Positions 18,624-27,766 of a stretch of DNA of 64,000 bases are shown here, in pieces (the stretch's first letter is position 1; the number at the start of each line of letters is the position of its first letter). Under the pieces are notes generated by a model. The model worked only from the letters and a program-made list of their open reading frames with translations, was not told where the DNA came from and did not search any database. Both the position numbers and the translations under genes were made by a program. The stretch covers positions 2,604,001 to 2,668,000 of the forward strand of contig NC_019745.1 in the NCBI RefSeq assembly GCF_000317555.1, written 5' to 3'. This DNA is from Gloeocapsa sp. PCC 7428 (lineage in GTDB: Bacteria; Cyanobacteriota; Cyanobacteriia; Cyanobacteriales; Chroococcidiopsidaceae).

Positions 18624-20123
18624 ATGAGTAAAGCTGCTACAAAAACAACACGCCTTCCAGGAAAAGCAACTACCAGTATTTGGTCGCAGTTTGAAGCGAA
18701 GCGATCGCCGCTGCGAAAACCCATACGCCCAGGAAAATTTAGTTGGGTATTAGACACAGTAATTCCACTGAGTTTAACTATCGTTGCTGGTATTGCAGTC
18801 CTGTTACCAACTCATATAGAGTACCCAGCCCGCTTATCTTTATTTGCGTTCGCTCTAGCAGTTATTCTTTGGTCAACAACATCGCTGAACGCCGCATACG
18901 TTGCACTCGCCGCCATGATGCTACTGATTTTGTTTGGTGGCATTTCCCAAGAACAACTTTACGAAGCGCTGGCATCTGACGTTATTTGGCTGATGATCGG
19001 TGCTTTTATTTTAGGGGGAGCAGTGCAGCAAACAGGCTTAGCTGCCAGATTAACACAGCTTGTGGTAGCAAGAGCGCAAAGTGTGGGCAGTATGTTTTGG
19101 TTGATGACAACAATGCTCATTCCGCTATCCTTTTTTATTCCTTCCACCTCTGGCAGAGCAGCGGTTGTGATTCCAGTTTTTCGCAGTATTGCAAGTGCTG
19201 CTGGCGATCGCCGCATTACACGTGGTTTAGCCTTGCTCATGCCCACAGTGATTTTAGTTTCCACAATTGCAACGCTCATCGGCGCAGGTTCGCACCTGAT
19301 TGCGAATGACTTACTCAACCAAATTGCTGGAGTACGCTTATCGTTTGCGCAATGGGTACTTTACGGTTTGCCGTTTGGAGTTGTCGCGAGTTATCTCTCG
19401 TGCTGGGTGATTATGCGGTTGTTTCTCGACGAGAAACGTCTCAGCCGCCGCTTGCAAGTGCCACTTGCCAAACGTAAACCTTTATCGCAGAAAGAATGGG
19501 TGACTTTAATTGTTGTTGCCATTATGGTCGCTCTATGGCTAACCGAAAGCTGGCACGGATTTGAAATTGCAACTGTCACCGTCATCGGTGCGTTGATCTT
19601 AACTGCTCCTAGTGTCGGGGTATTAAAATGGCAAGAAGGACTTAAAGCGGTTTCTTGGAACTTAATTATTTTTGTCGGTGCTGCCTTAATTCTAGGACGC
19701 GCCTTGATTGATACAGGTGCAGCCCAGTGGATTATCAATCAACTTTTTAACCTGAGTGGTATTGTAGGTGCAGAGTCACGGTTACTGATTCTAGTCGTAC
19801 TCACCTTAATTTCGCTGACTTCGCATATTTATATGACATCGCATACCGCGAGGGCAGTTGCACTTGTACCTGCTGTATTGTATCTCGCAAGCAGCTTGCA
19901 ACTCAATCCAGCGGCGGTGTTGTTTATCAGCACAGTGGGTATGGACTACTGTCTGACGTTTCCCGTGAGTTCTAAAGCGTTGTTGATGTTTCAAGAACTC
20001 GAAGGCGAAACCTACAAACCAACCGATTTACTGCGCTTGAGTTCAGTCATGCTGTTGATTCACTTTGGATTAATGGTGCTGTTCTACTACGCCTATTGGC
20101 GCTGGATTGGTTTAAGTCTGTAA
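18624..20123 (+). CDS. SLC13/DASS-family anion transporter
   Basis: Inner-membrane carrier of the divalent-anion:sodium symporter family (sulfate, dicarboxylates or similar). About 11-12 hydrophobic segments over 499 residues, with two re-entrant-type signature loops: IPSTSGRAAVVIPVF near residue 175 and SLTSHIYMTSHTARAVALVP near 395. The N-terminus has about 45 hydrophilic, basic residues before the first membrane helix. No TrkA-C domains are inserted, unlike sulfate/molybdate SLC13 relatives with long loops. The kinase-like gene follows after 12 bases, implying co-expression. The substrate cannot be decided from sequence. Confidence 0.88.
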   Translation: MSKAATKTTRLPGKATTSIWSQFEAKRSPLRKPIRPGKFSWVLDTVIPLSLTIVAGIAVLLPTHIEYPARLSLFAFALAVILWSTTSLNAAYVALAAMMLLILFGGISQEQLYEALASDVIWLMIGAFILGGAVQQTGLAARLTQLVVARAQSVGSMFWLMTTMLIPLSFFIPSTSGRAAVVIPVFRSIASAAGDRRITRGLALLMPTVILVSTIATLIGAGSHLIANDLLNQIAGVRLSFAQWVLYGLPFGVVASYLSCWVIMRLFLDEKRLSRRLQVPLAKRKPLSQKEWVTLIVVAIMVALWLTESWHGFEIATVTVIGALILTAPSVGVLKWQEGLKAVSWNLIIFVGAALILGRALIDTGAAQWIINQLFNLSGIVGAESRLLILVVLTLISLTSHIYMTSHTARAVALVPAVLYLASSLQLNPAAVLFISTVGMDYCLTFPVSSKALLMFQELEGETYKPTDLLRLSSVMLLIHFGLMVLFYYAYWRWIGLSL

Positions 20124-20135
20124 GCAATACGATCT

Positions 20136-21605
20136 ATGAACCTACGACAGAAACTGTTAACGACATTTGGCGGACTCGCGTTACTTACCTTCGTCTCATC
20201 TGGTGTAACACTATGGACGATCGCTCAGTGGCGAGTCAGTAGCGAACAGCTGCAAAGCCATTACCAACGCAGCTTACTTTTGCAGCGCGTACGAGCAAGT
20301 GCTTTTCGTGCAATTAAAGAAGTACCCGATGCGATTACAGGCAACGATCCTGATGCACGTCAAGAATTTGAAACATTCCTTCAACCAATCGAGCAAGATT
20401 TTCAAGAATGGTCGGCGTTAGCTGACACTGAAGCAGAACAGCAGCAAGTACAGCAAGTTCGTCAAGCCTACGAGGTGCTAGTCCAAAATGCGCGCAGAGT
20501 GTTTGATTTGGTAGACGTTGGGCGGATTTCTGAAGCGTTGCAGTTAGCAGAAGAACCCCTCGAAGGAGATAACTTCGCCTCGTTTCAGACATTGACAGAA
20601 CAAGCCGTCGCCTCCGATCAACAAAATCGTCAGATCGTTAATGCGCAGGTGCAGAATACACGACAAACCGCACAAATCGCACTAGCGATCGCTGCTTTTG
20701 GGGCAATTTCGCTCATCCTCCTGCTTGCCGCCTATTTAGCTTCTGATTTGTTCGCACCTTTACGCGAAGTCGAACACGCCCTCGATGACGTATCGCGGGG
20801 TGATTTTCAGCGGCGCTTAGAAATCGAACGCGACGACGAACTGGGGGCAATTAGTCATGCTTTCAATCGCATGGTAGAAGCCGTGCAGCAGCGTCAACAA
20901 GTCGTCGGGTTGGCGGCGGTGAGTACTCCTGACGGTGATGGCGTCGCCGTCGATTGGCAAAATCTACCAGCCAGAGTAACGCTACATCGCTTGGTCACGC
21001 AGTTGCGATCGCGCGTGACACAACTTAACCAAAACGGTGTTCATGACGGAAACGGTCAAGTTCTCACCGAACAAAAGCAAGCTGTCGTCGATCAACTCGA
21101 TCTTTTACTACAATCGGTTTCTCGAATTACCGAATTTGGTTTTCCTCTCGACCTTAATCTGGCACGCACCGATATCCGAGCATTACTTTACGAAGTGCTA
21201 CAGCGCTTCCAAGCAGAGTTTGTCGAACAAGCCATTAGTATCGAAGTCGATATTGCCCCAGAAGTCAGCTATGTCGTCGTCGATCGCCTCAAGCTACGCG
21301 AGGCGCTGAGTGAGTTAGTGCGCAACGCGATCGCGGCATTGCCAGAAAAAGGCGGTCGCATCGGATTGCGTACCAGCATTAGTCCTGATGGCACCGAGTT
21401 AGAGATTGAAGTCGCAGACAACGGTAAGGGCATTAAGCAGTCATTGATTGAAAGATCGTTTTCCCTAGCCGCACAAGGAAAGCAGTCTGGCGTAGGGTTA
21501 GCCCTCACCAAGTCAATTATCGAGCAGCACGGCGGTGAAATCGCAATTACAGGTGAACCAGGTCAAGGTACGTACGTACAGATTCGATTACCGTTACGCG
21601 AATAG
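20136..21605 (+). CDS. Histidine-kinase-like sensor with HAMP but no clear H-box
   Basis: Membrane sensor of 489 residues: TM1 about 8-30, a helical periplasmic domain of about 150 residues resembling the four-helix-bundle MCP type, TM2 about 182-204, HAMP to about 255, then a GHKL ATPase domain with N box (ELVRNAIAALPE), DNGKGI and SGVGLALTKSIIEQHGGEI. Between HAMP and ATPase I find no H-E-x-x-x-P phospho-acceptor motif; the only histidines there are in VTLHRLVTQL and GVHDG. Either the acceptor helix is highly divergent or this protein does not autophosphorylate. Located 12 bases after the anion carrier, it may sense the carrier's substrate or flux. No partner response regulator is adjacent. 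Confidence 0.85.
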   Translation: MNLRQKLLTTFGGLALLTFVSSGVTLWTIAQWRVSSEQLQSHYQRSLLLQRVRASAFRAIKEVPDAITGNDPDARQEFETFLQPIEQDFQEWSALADTEAEQQQVQQVRQAYEVLVQNARRVFDLVDVGRISEALQLAEEPLEGDNFASFQTLTEQAVASDQQNRQIVNAQVQNTRQTAQIALAIAAFGAISLILLLAAYLASDLFAPLREVEHALDDVSRGDFQRRLEIERDDELGAISHAFNRMVEAVQQRQQVVGLAAVSTPDGDGVAVDWQNLPARVTLHRLVTQLRSRVTQLNQNGVHDGNGQVLTEQKQAVVDQLDLLLQSVSRITEFGFPLDLNLARTDIRALLYEVLQRFQAEFVEQAISIEVDIAPEVSYVVVDRLKLREALSELVRNAIAALPEKGGRIGLRTSISPDGTELEIEVADNGKGIKQSLIERSFSLAAQGKQSGVGLALTKSIIEQHGGEIAITGEPGQGTYVQIRLPLRE

Positions 21606-21671
21606 GGGCAAGACAATGCCCCACCCATAATTTGGATGCAGATCCGCAGGGGCAAGGCAATACCTTGCCCT
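21605..21671. repeat. Two GGGCAAGRC palindromes (dispersed family)
   Basis: GGGGC...GCCCC stem at 21605-21622 (loop AAGACAAT), then GGGCAAGG and CCTTGCCC around CAATA at 21650-21670. The second is the same element found at 28593, 50210 and 51718. The first hairpin begins at the last base of the kinase-like gene's stop codon and may act as a terminator as well as a repeat; glycerate kinase starts 44 bases after the second. Confidence 0.7.
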
Positions 21672-21714
21672 CACCCAAAAACGTATTAATTTTTACCCGC
21701 AGGAGATTCAAAAT

Positions 21715-22869
21715 ATGAGTCTACGAATATTAATCGCCCCCTCTGGATTCAAAGAAAGTTTAGAAGCCGATCAAGTTGCTGATTGCATCGCCACTGGTGT
21801 TTTACGCGCCTTACCCGATGCGGAAATTCAGAAAGCACCCTTAGTCGATGGCGGCGAAGGTTTTACCAAAGCACTCGTCGCTGCGACTGACGGTACGCTA
21901 CACAACATAACTGTAACTGGACCTGTAGGACAACCTGTCGCCTCTCATTTTGGGTTTCTCGGTAACACTCAAGTCAAAACAGCAGTGCTAGAAATGGCGG
22001 CGGCGGCTGGATTACGCTTAGTACCACCAGAAGTCCGCAATCCCCTCATCACAACGACTTACGGTGTCGGAGAACTCATTAAAGCCGCACTCGATCGCGG
22101 TGCAGAACGTATTCTTATTGGTTGTGGTGATTCGGGTACGAATGACGGCGGTGCAGGAATGGCACAAGCTTTAGGAATCCATTTTCTCGATGCTGATGGT
22201 CAGGAATTAGGAAAAGGTGGTGGCGAACTTGCCAAGTTGCAACGCATTGATTTACGCGATCGCGATCCGCGTTTGGAACAGGTCAAAATCGATGTTGCGT
22301 GTAATTGGCACAATGTTTTGTGTGGCGCTAAAGGCGTCGCCCGCGTATTTGGTCCGCAAAAAGGTGCATCGCCGGAGATTGTCGAGCAATTAGCCCAAGC
22401 CCTTGATAATTATGCTGCGGTGATTGAAAGCGAAATGGGCATTGACGTCCGAGAAATGCCTGGAAGTGGTGCATCGGGTGGTTTAGGAACTGGATTGCAC
22501 GTATTTTTAGGTGCTACACTTCACCCGCGTTATGACATTGTGATGCAGTACTTAGAACTTGATAGTTTACTTCAAGAAGCCGATTTAGTAATTACGGCGG
22601 AAGGTAGTATTGACTTTCAAACTCCACGCGGCAAAATTCCCGCAGAAGTTGCCCGACGTGCTAAAAATTACCAACTGCCCGTGATTGCTTTAGCAGGGAC
22701 AATTGGTAAAGATGCAACAGTAAATTTAGAGCATGGCATTGATTCGTTTGAGAGCATTTTAGAGGCACCGTGTACGCTCAAAGATGCGATCGCACAAGCT
22801 CCTGAATTAGTCATAAATGCGGCTGAGCGCACTATGCGTTTACTACTCGTAGGGCAGCATCTTAAGTAG
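21715..22869 (+). CDS. Glycerate kinase (GlxK/GarK type)
   Basis: ATP-dependent phosphorylation of D-glycerate, feeding photorespiratory or glyoxylate-derived carbon into glycolysis (2- or 3-phosphoglycerate depending on subtype). The 384 residues carry family hallmarks: N-terminal IAPSGFKESLEADQVADCI, KAPLVDGGEGFTKAL, RILIGCGDSGTNDGGAGMAQALG near residue 140, GASGGLGTGLHVFLGA near 255 and VITAEGSIDFQTPRGKIP near 295. ATG at 21715 follows AGGAG at 21702-21706. Other photorespiratory genes are not adjacent. This is the class I bacterial type, distinct from the plant GLYK. Confidence 0.93.
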   Translation: MSLRILIAPSGFKESLEADQVADCIATGVLRALPDAEIQKAPLVDGGEGFTKALVAATDGTLHNITVTGPVGQPVASHFGFLGNTQVKTAVLEMAAAAGLRLVPPEVRNPLITTTYGVGELIKAALDRGAERILIGCGDSGTNDGGAGMAQALGIHFLDADGQELGKGGGELAKLQRIDLRDRDPRLEQVKIDVACNWHNVLCGAKGVARVFGPQKGASPEIVEQLAQALDNYAAVIESEMGIDVREMPGSGASGGLGTGLHVFLGATLHPRYDIVMQYLELDSLLQEADLVITAEGSIDFQTPRGKIPAEVARRAKNYQLPVIALAGTIGKDATVNLEHGIDSFESILEAPCTLKDAIAQAPELVINAAERTMRLLLVGQHLK

Positions 22870-22880
22870 TATTGCCCTAC
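22849..22880. terminator. Hairpin between convergent genes
   Basis: GTAGGGCA (22849-22856) pairs with TGCCCTAC (22873-22880) across a 16-base loop. It covers the end of glycerate kinase and sits before the convergent prohibitin gene, so it may serve both. No T-tract follows on the plus strand; confidence is low. Confidence 0.35.
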
Positions 22881-22885
22881 TATTG

Positions 22886-23716
22886 TTACTTGCGACTCGT
22901 TAAACTAGCAGCATCAACGTTAATCAACGGTAGAGTACCGTTACCGCTCATTACGGTAGGAAAACGACCATCCCACTTTTCGATTGCTTGTTTTTGCAAA
23001 AGTTCTGGCGTGAGTGTCAGCCTTTGCAGTCTTTGGGCTTCGGCTTGTCCTTTAGCGCGGTTGACTTCGGCGATCGCCTCTTTGGAAGCTTTCAAAGCGA
23101 TAAATTCGGCTTGTTTGGCTTCTTGTTCAGCAATTTGTTTTGATTCAATTGCTTTGCTAAACTCTGGCGAGAAGGCAAAATTCACAAGCGAAACATCATC
23201 AACAACAAGCCCATAATTGGCTAATCGACTTTCAAGTTGTTTGTCAATTTCTTCTTTTAAATCCGTTCTTTCGGTAATAATTTGTTCAGCCGTTTTTTTC
23301 GCCGTTGCTGCTTTTAGTACTTCAGAAACAGCCGGAGTAATAATACCAGCAACAATTTGTTCTTCATCGCCAACTTGCTGATAAACTTTATTTACTCTAG
23401 CCGGATCAATATGCCAATTCAGCGAAATTTCTGTGGTGACTTTTTGCAAATCTTTAGAAGCTGCATCAGAATTAAAACTACTTTCTTGCACGCGGACATT
23501 GATACTTCTAACAGTAGTCACAATCGGCATAATGGGGTGAATCCCCTCATCTAAAACGGTATCTTGGACTTTACCAAATCGCATGACGACACCTCTTTCA
23601 CCAGCATTAACGATGGCAAAAGGTTTAAAGACAACTGCTGCAAGTACAAGAGCAACACCGCCTGTAAACAAAACTCCTGACTTGAGACTATCGATAGCAC
23701 CAAATCTGGTTCGCAT
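22886..23716 (-). CDS. Prohibitin/SPFH-domain membrane protein
   Basis: Membrane scaffold of the SPFH superfamily, 276 residues. A single N-terminal membrane segment (about 15-33) is followed by the SPFH domain (AIVNAGERGVVMRFGKVQD, VTTEISLNWHIDP) and a long charged coiled coil (ESKQIAEQEAKQAEFIALKA) that assembles rings. Bacterial prohibitins are thought to protect membrane proteins or partner with FtsH; no FtsH or other partner is adjacent. It is convergent with glycerate kinase (16-base gap). ATG at 23716 gives the usual short cytoplasmic start. Confidence 0.93.
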   Translation of the reverse strand: MRTRFGAIDSLKSGVLFTGGVALVLAAVVFKPFAIVNAGERGVVMRFGKVQDTVLDEGIHPIMPIVTTVRSINVRVQESSFNSDAASKDLQKVTTEISLNWHIDPARVNKVYQQVGDEEQIVAGIITPAVSEVLKAATAKKTAEQIITERTDLKEEIDKQLESRLANYGLVVDDVSLVNFAFSPEFSKAIESKQIAEQEAKQAEFIALKASKEAIAEVNRAKGQAEAQRLQRLTLTPELLQKQAIEKWDGRFPTVMSGNGTLPLINVDAASLTSRK

Positions 23717-23901
23717 ATTGTATGTTTGAGTAATTTAATAGCGAAAGTGAATAAATTGATGGAGCTTTTTTTTGCGCTGTTTTGGCAATAATCTACCCTT
23801 ATAGAAGCTGAACTTATCTTTCGTTAATGTTCACTACAGTTAGTATCGCTGCTATTTAGGAAAAACTCAAAAAGTATAATCAAAACTTTATAAATACTTT
23901 A

Positions 23902-24570
23902 ATGAAAATTCGCCAACATCATTCTTGGATACTCACAGTCGAAGAGGCGATCGCGCTTCAAGAAAAGTTAACAAAAGAAGTGATTACGGTAGATCAAATT
24001 CCGCAGCCAGTGCGGTATGTTGCTGGGGTAGATATGGGATTTGAATCGGCTGGAACAATTAGTCGCGCGGCTGTAGCTGTGTTGAGTTTTCCAGCGTTGC
24101 AATTGCAAGAGTATGCGATCGCGCGTCGCCCGACATCGTTTCCTTATATACCAGGATTGCTATCGTTTCGTGAAATTCCTGCGTTACTTGATGCTTTGGA
24201 AAAAATTAATACCACACCCGATTTAATTCTCTGCGATGGTCAAGGAATTGCGCATCCGCGCCGCTTGGGTATTGCCTCGCATTTGGGATTAATTTTAGAT
24301 ATGCCAACAATTGGTGTTGCGAAATCTTTGTTGGTTGGTAAACATCAAGAAGTGCCGAATATCAAAGGCAGCTGGCAACCTTTAATCCATCGCCAAGAGA
24401 CGATTGGGGCAGCATTACGAACGCGTGTAGGTACAAAGCCAGTGTATATTTCGAGTGGTCATCGCGTGAGTTTACTGACAGCGATTGATTATGTTTTGCA
24501 ATGTACGCCAAAATACCGCTTGCCAGAAACGACGCGAATTGCCGATAAGTTAAGTAAGAGCGATGATTGA
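23902..24570 (+). CDS. nfi: Endonuclease V (deoxyinosine 3' endonuclease)
   Basis: Cleaves DNA (or RNA) one base 3' of inosine, starting repair of deaminated adenine. The 222 residues show the family's conserved sites: AGVDMGF (catalytic Asp near residue 43), YIPGLLSFREIPALL near 90, LILCDGQGIAHPRRLGIASHLG near 115 with the second acidic residue, GVAKSLLVG near 145 and PVYISSGHRVSL near 190. The start ATG follows an AT-rich leader. The gene stands alone, between prohibitin and a repeat-rich gap. Confidence 0.95.
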   Translation: MKIRQHHSWILTVEEAIALQEKLTKEVITVDQIPQPVRYVAGVDMGFESAGTISRAAVAVLSFPALQLQEYAIARRPTSFPYIPGLLSFREIPALLDALEKINTTPDLILCDGQGIAHPRRLGIASHLGLILDMPTIGVAKSLLVGKHQEVPNIKGSWQPLIHRQETIGAALRTRVGTKPVYISSGHRVSLLTAIDYVLQCTPKYRLPETTRIADKLSKSDD

Positions 24571-24874
24571 CGCTTTATTGATAAAGTTGGTGCGATTTGG
24601 AAACTTGGAGAAGCCCCCTAAATCCACGCCAGTTGCTACAACAAGGGAAACCTTACGGTCGGTTTGCTTAACGGAGGACACCTCTGCACGCAACCAACCT
24701 CCCGCACCGTAGTGGTTTCCCAAGCTTGGACTTTGAAAGGTTTGGAAACTTCTTAGCCAGGCTAGGAGATTAATTAAGGGACTTTATACCAATGAAGCAA
24801 TTGCTAGTTACAAGATAGATGATACGAAAACTTTAAATTGAAATTTTTATCTATCAGAAGATAAGCAGACTAGT
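24571..24874. repeat. Intergenic region with a dispersed repeat
   Basis: No gene supported. From about 24605 to 24735 it holds a dispersed repeat whose core CCCCCTAAATCCACGCCA (24614-24631) recurs at 37376-37393. A 49-codon open frame at 24563-24712 lies almost wholly in this repeat (its predicted peptide contains EKPPKSTPVATTRETLRS) and is best seen as repeat-derived. The remaining AT-rich part, 24736-24874, shows only short imperfect inverted repeats. Confidence 0.65.
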
Positions 24875-25336
24875 CTACAAAAATTTAGAAGTTGATTTTT
24901 GCCATCTCAGATCTATAATACGAGTTCCGTCTAGAGTACGATTAATATGTGTAGGGCAATCGACCTCAGTGCCAGCAAGCACAGCAGCAGAAGTCAAGTG
25001 TTCAGCTTCTAGTCTGCTCATACCTTTATTCATCAGTTGAGAGCGGTACTGCCCCTTTGCCGACTCAGAAGCATTTTCAACGCTCATATTAGCATTAACA
25101 ATTGCTGAACAAGTGTTATTACCAATTGTTCTTGCAAAGTTGATTAATGCGATTTCAGAGCCGAAATAGGGAACATATCCATCTATTGCTCCTACACTAG
25201 CCAAGATAACTTTATAACATTGTGTTCCGCTTAGCCCTTGGCACTGGCTTGCGTTAGCTGAGGCTGTATAAATAAAAGTAGTTAGGATAGAAGTGAGGGC
25301 AAAAGTAGTTTTAATACTTTGAAGGAGACGGGACAT
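24875..25336 (-). CDS. Secreted hypothetical protein
   Basis: Unrecognised 153-residue protein. A signal peptide is evident (TTFALTSILTTFIYTASANA, cleavage near residue 29), so it is exported to the periplasm. The mature part has Cys at several positions (SQCQG, TQCYK, NTCSA, EVDCP), allowing two disulfides, and a helical middle. Start ATG at 25336 lies 591 bases from the next gene. Its neighbours (endonuclease V, an AMIN protein) give no functional hint. Confidence 0.7.
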   Translation of the reverse strand: MSRLLQSIKTTFALTSILTTFIYTASANASQCQGLSGTQCYKVILASVGAIDGYVPYFGSEIALINFARTIGNNTCSAIVNANMSVENASESAKGQYRSQLMNKGMSRLEAEHLTSAAVLAGTEVDCPTHINRTLDGTRIIDLRWQKSTSKFL

Positions 25337-25927
25337 TTACTTTTTTCTAGCAAGTAGTTGTTACGTATGCCAATTTTGGCAAAGCTACTTAACTGTTGTA
25401 TTTGTTGTTACTACGGATTTTTGTTTCCTAAGTACAAATGATGTTCTAGTGCGGGTTTGAGCATTTATAGATGTGGTTTCCTTTACAAAAGTGCCGTTAG
25501 TTTGAAGAGTAGCTCTTGTTGACGGTAAAGGAAGTAGGGGTTTAAACGTAAGGGTTTACAGAGTCAGAGGGCGATAGTCGAAAGCCTAAGTAATTCCTTT
25601 GGCTTGCTACCCACTCAGAACACAACTTTGTTGAAGATATCCTTGTTTGCTACCATGAAATACCTGTAGAACTTACGCAGTTAATGTCATGCTGAACTAG
25701 CGTTTTGCATCTTTGAGGTTCTAGCGATCGCCTGCGGCAAAGCTACGCTACACTACGTGAACGCGGCGCTCACAATGACAAAATAGCATTCAAGTACGTA
25801 ACTCCTGAATTAGCTAAATGCTTTTTCGGTAATAAAAGATAAAACTTCCTTCGTTAAAGAGATTTAAGATTTTTCGACTGAGATTGCCTCTACAATCCAA
25901 AAGTGACAAGCTAGCCAACTCGGAATA
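25337..25927. other. Long intergenic region without a supported gene
   Basis: 591 bases between a minus-strand secreted protein gene and a plus-strand AMIN gene, so both promoters should be here. A minus-strand open frame at 25385-25555 (56 codons, Thr-rich, ending TTNTTVK) has no ATG, GTG or TTG and may be a degraded gene fragment. Around 25727-25800 lies a dispersed repeat (GCGATCGCCTGCGGCAAAGC, then CTACACTACGTGAACGCGGC). No RNA gene was recognised. Confidence 0.5.
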
Positions 25928-27040
25928 ATGAATAGGGGATATTTAGGTAACGAGCGTTTGGGAAGTCGATTCGGTTTGATACCGTTGATGGGGTTAATGA
26001 CAATAGTCGCTGTAGAAAGTGGCACAAAGCCTGCATCTCCTGCTGCAACTTTATCAAGTTGGCGCTTCGATCCTGCGGCAAATCAGTTAGAAATTACGCT
26101 AGAAGCAAAAACAACACCTAATTACTTTTTGCTCGATCAGCCGTTACGGATTGTTCTTGATTTACCGAACACGCAGTTAGGAAAAGTCGCGACACAACAA
26201 GATTATACTGGGGCAGTTCGTCAAGTTCGCGTTTCGCAGTTTGATAAAAATGTGACGCGGATTGTTTTAGAACTTGCGCCCGATACTATTTTAAATACAG
26301 GGCAAATGGTGCAGCTACAACGCACAACACCGCAAGCGGCTACAGGCGATCGCTGGGTATTACGTCCCCAAATTGCGCGTGAAACGTCACTTCCTACTAC
26401 ACTACCGCCCGCAACGCCTCCTAGCCCCCAACAGCCCGTCGTTAGCGTACCACCGTTACAACCATCGCCTACCGCGAGTTCTGCACCCAACGAACTAATT
26501 ATTGATTTTGGGCAACCGTTACCTACAACTGCGCCAAGCGTTACACCGCCAACTCCCCCTAGTAATGTTACAGCACCTGTTATCGTTGTTCCTGCGAGTC
26601 CTGCACCACTTCCTAATACGGCTTTACCCAATACGGCGATGTTGAGTAGACAGTCACCCGATGTTCTATTACTCGCAGGTACAAGGCTTAACCTTCGCTA
26701 CGCTGGTGAATCACCGTTACTTCTCAAAGCAGGCGTTCCCCAACCTGCAAAAATGGTTCTTGCAGAAGATGTTCGCGATCGCAATCTGAATGCTCAAAGT
26801 GTCGTTATCGATAATTTAATCGCCCCCGCCGGTACGACAGTGACTGGAGAATTTGAAACTGATACTCGTGGTAGCCGCTTTGTGGCGCAGGCGATCGCGC
26901 TTCAAGGTCAAAATTTGCCTTTAGCGGCTGAATCAGGTGTTCTTGACGCCGCTGATAAAGTCGCTGCTGCTAACGCGACAACGATAGAACCAGGCAAAAT
27001 TGTCCAAATTCGCTTAACTCAAGACCTCATAAAAATTTAA
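25928..27040 (+). CDS. AMIN-domain envelope protein
   Basis: Exported protein of 370 residues. A hydrophobic N-terminus (GLIPLMGLMTIVAVESG) serves as signal or anchor; an AMIN domain follows at about 40-140 (LSSWRFDPAANQLEITLEAK, QPLRIVLDLPNTQLG, VRQVRVSQFDKNVTRIVLEL), then a Pro-rich linker (about 155-245) and a C-terminal domain with VVIDNLIAPAGTTVTGEF and a final IVQIRLTQDLIKI. AMIN domains bind peptidoglycan or localise cell-wall enzymes; the C-terminal part has the look of conserved cyanobacterial AMIN proteins, but no hydrolase domain is present. The exact role is unknown. Confidence 0.85.
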   Translation: MNRGYLGNERLGSRFGLIPLMGLMTIVAVESGTKPASPAATLSSWRFDPAANQLEITLEAKTTPNYFLLDQPLRIVLDLPNTQLGKVATQQDYTGAVRQVRVSQFDKNVTRIVLELAPDTILNTGQMVQLQRTTPQAATGDRWVLRPQIARETSLPTTLPPATPPSPQQPVVSVPPLQPSPTASSAPNELIIDFGQPLPTTAPSVTPPTPPSNVTAPVIVVPASPAPLPNTALPNTAMLSRQSPDVLLLAGTRLNLRYAGESPLLLKAGVPQPAKMVLAEDVRDRNLNAQSVVIDNLIAPAGTTVTGEFETDTRGSRFVAQAIALQGQNLPLAAESGVLDAADKVAAANATTIEPGKIVQIRLTQDLIKI

Positions 27041-27084
27041 TTGTGAGTAACGGAACAATGATGACCCGTTACCCTATCCAGTCA

Positions 27085-27612
27085 TTAAAACCTTTGTGTT
27101 TCTTGAGGTACAACTGCTCCTGGTTGATTTAAGTAGAAGTTCTTGGCAGCATCATTTTGATAAACGCAACTAATTTCCGGCGAACTTCCCAAGTCGCCCG
27201 TAAACGCAAATGTATTCATGCGCTGTTTACAATCGCGTACTTGGTCTGATGTTACTAGCCTTCGTTGCACCAGAAGATCCCAATTGCTCGTCCGCAGAAC
27301 GCATCCAGGTCTTAGACTAGGTTGCGCAACATAGACATTGAATGGATTGAGCGAGACAAACAAACGCGTATCCAACTCCATCGCGCTAGCCCCATACTGT
27401 ACGCATAACTCAGGATTAGGCGCAGTCTGATCGATAAATTCGCGGGAAACAACGTTACCAGGGCTAAGTGTCGTTGTCGTGCTAAAGGCAATACCAATGC
27501 CAATTCCTAAAATAAAAACCCCCGCTAGCACAAAGATCGAGGTGTAGTTTAAAGCTGTGGATACAAAGCCAGGAGATTTAGTTTCAGGAGTTCTAGTATA
27601 TTTACGTTTCAT
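27085..27612 (-). CDS. DUF3172 family protein
   Basis: A 175-residue conserved cyanobacterial protein that I recognise as DUF3172. One membrane helix near residues 26-47 (IFVLAGVFILGIGIGIAF) after a basic N-terminus, then a soluble domain with SREFIDQTAPNPELCVQYGA, NPFNVYVAQPS, GCVLRTSNW and CVYQNDAAKNFYLN. Function unknown. Convergent with the AMIN gene (44-base gap) and divergent from the ABC-2 permease. ATG at 27612 is the only sensible start. Confidence 0.85.
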   Translation of the reverse strand: MKRKYTRTPETKSPGFVSTALNYTSIFVLAGVFILGIGIGIAFSTTTTLSPGNVVSREFIDQTAPNPELCVQYGASAMELDTRLFVSLNPFNVYVAQPSLRPGCVLRTSNWDLLVQRRLVTSDQVRDCKQRMNTFAFTGDLGSSPEISCVYQNDAAKNFYLNQPGAVVPQETQRF

Positions 27613-27766
27613 CTTTGCTCGGTTATGCCAGTTACTAAATAGATAGTATGACGATCTTATTCTCGCAATAGTTTAGGGCAAGCGGGGTGCTTGGATCGCG
27701 TGCGCGAGATGCACTGTTTTTACATTAGATGTAAATTAATTAACACAACTTTATGTCTCAACAACA

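Noticed and set aside
24563-24712. 49-codon open frame on the plus strand after endonuclease V
   Set aside because: It lies almost wholly in a dispersed repeat whose core recurs at 37376; it overlaps the nfi stop region and has no convincing ribosome-binding site.
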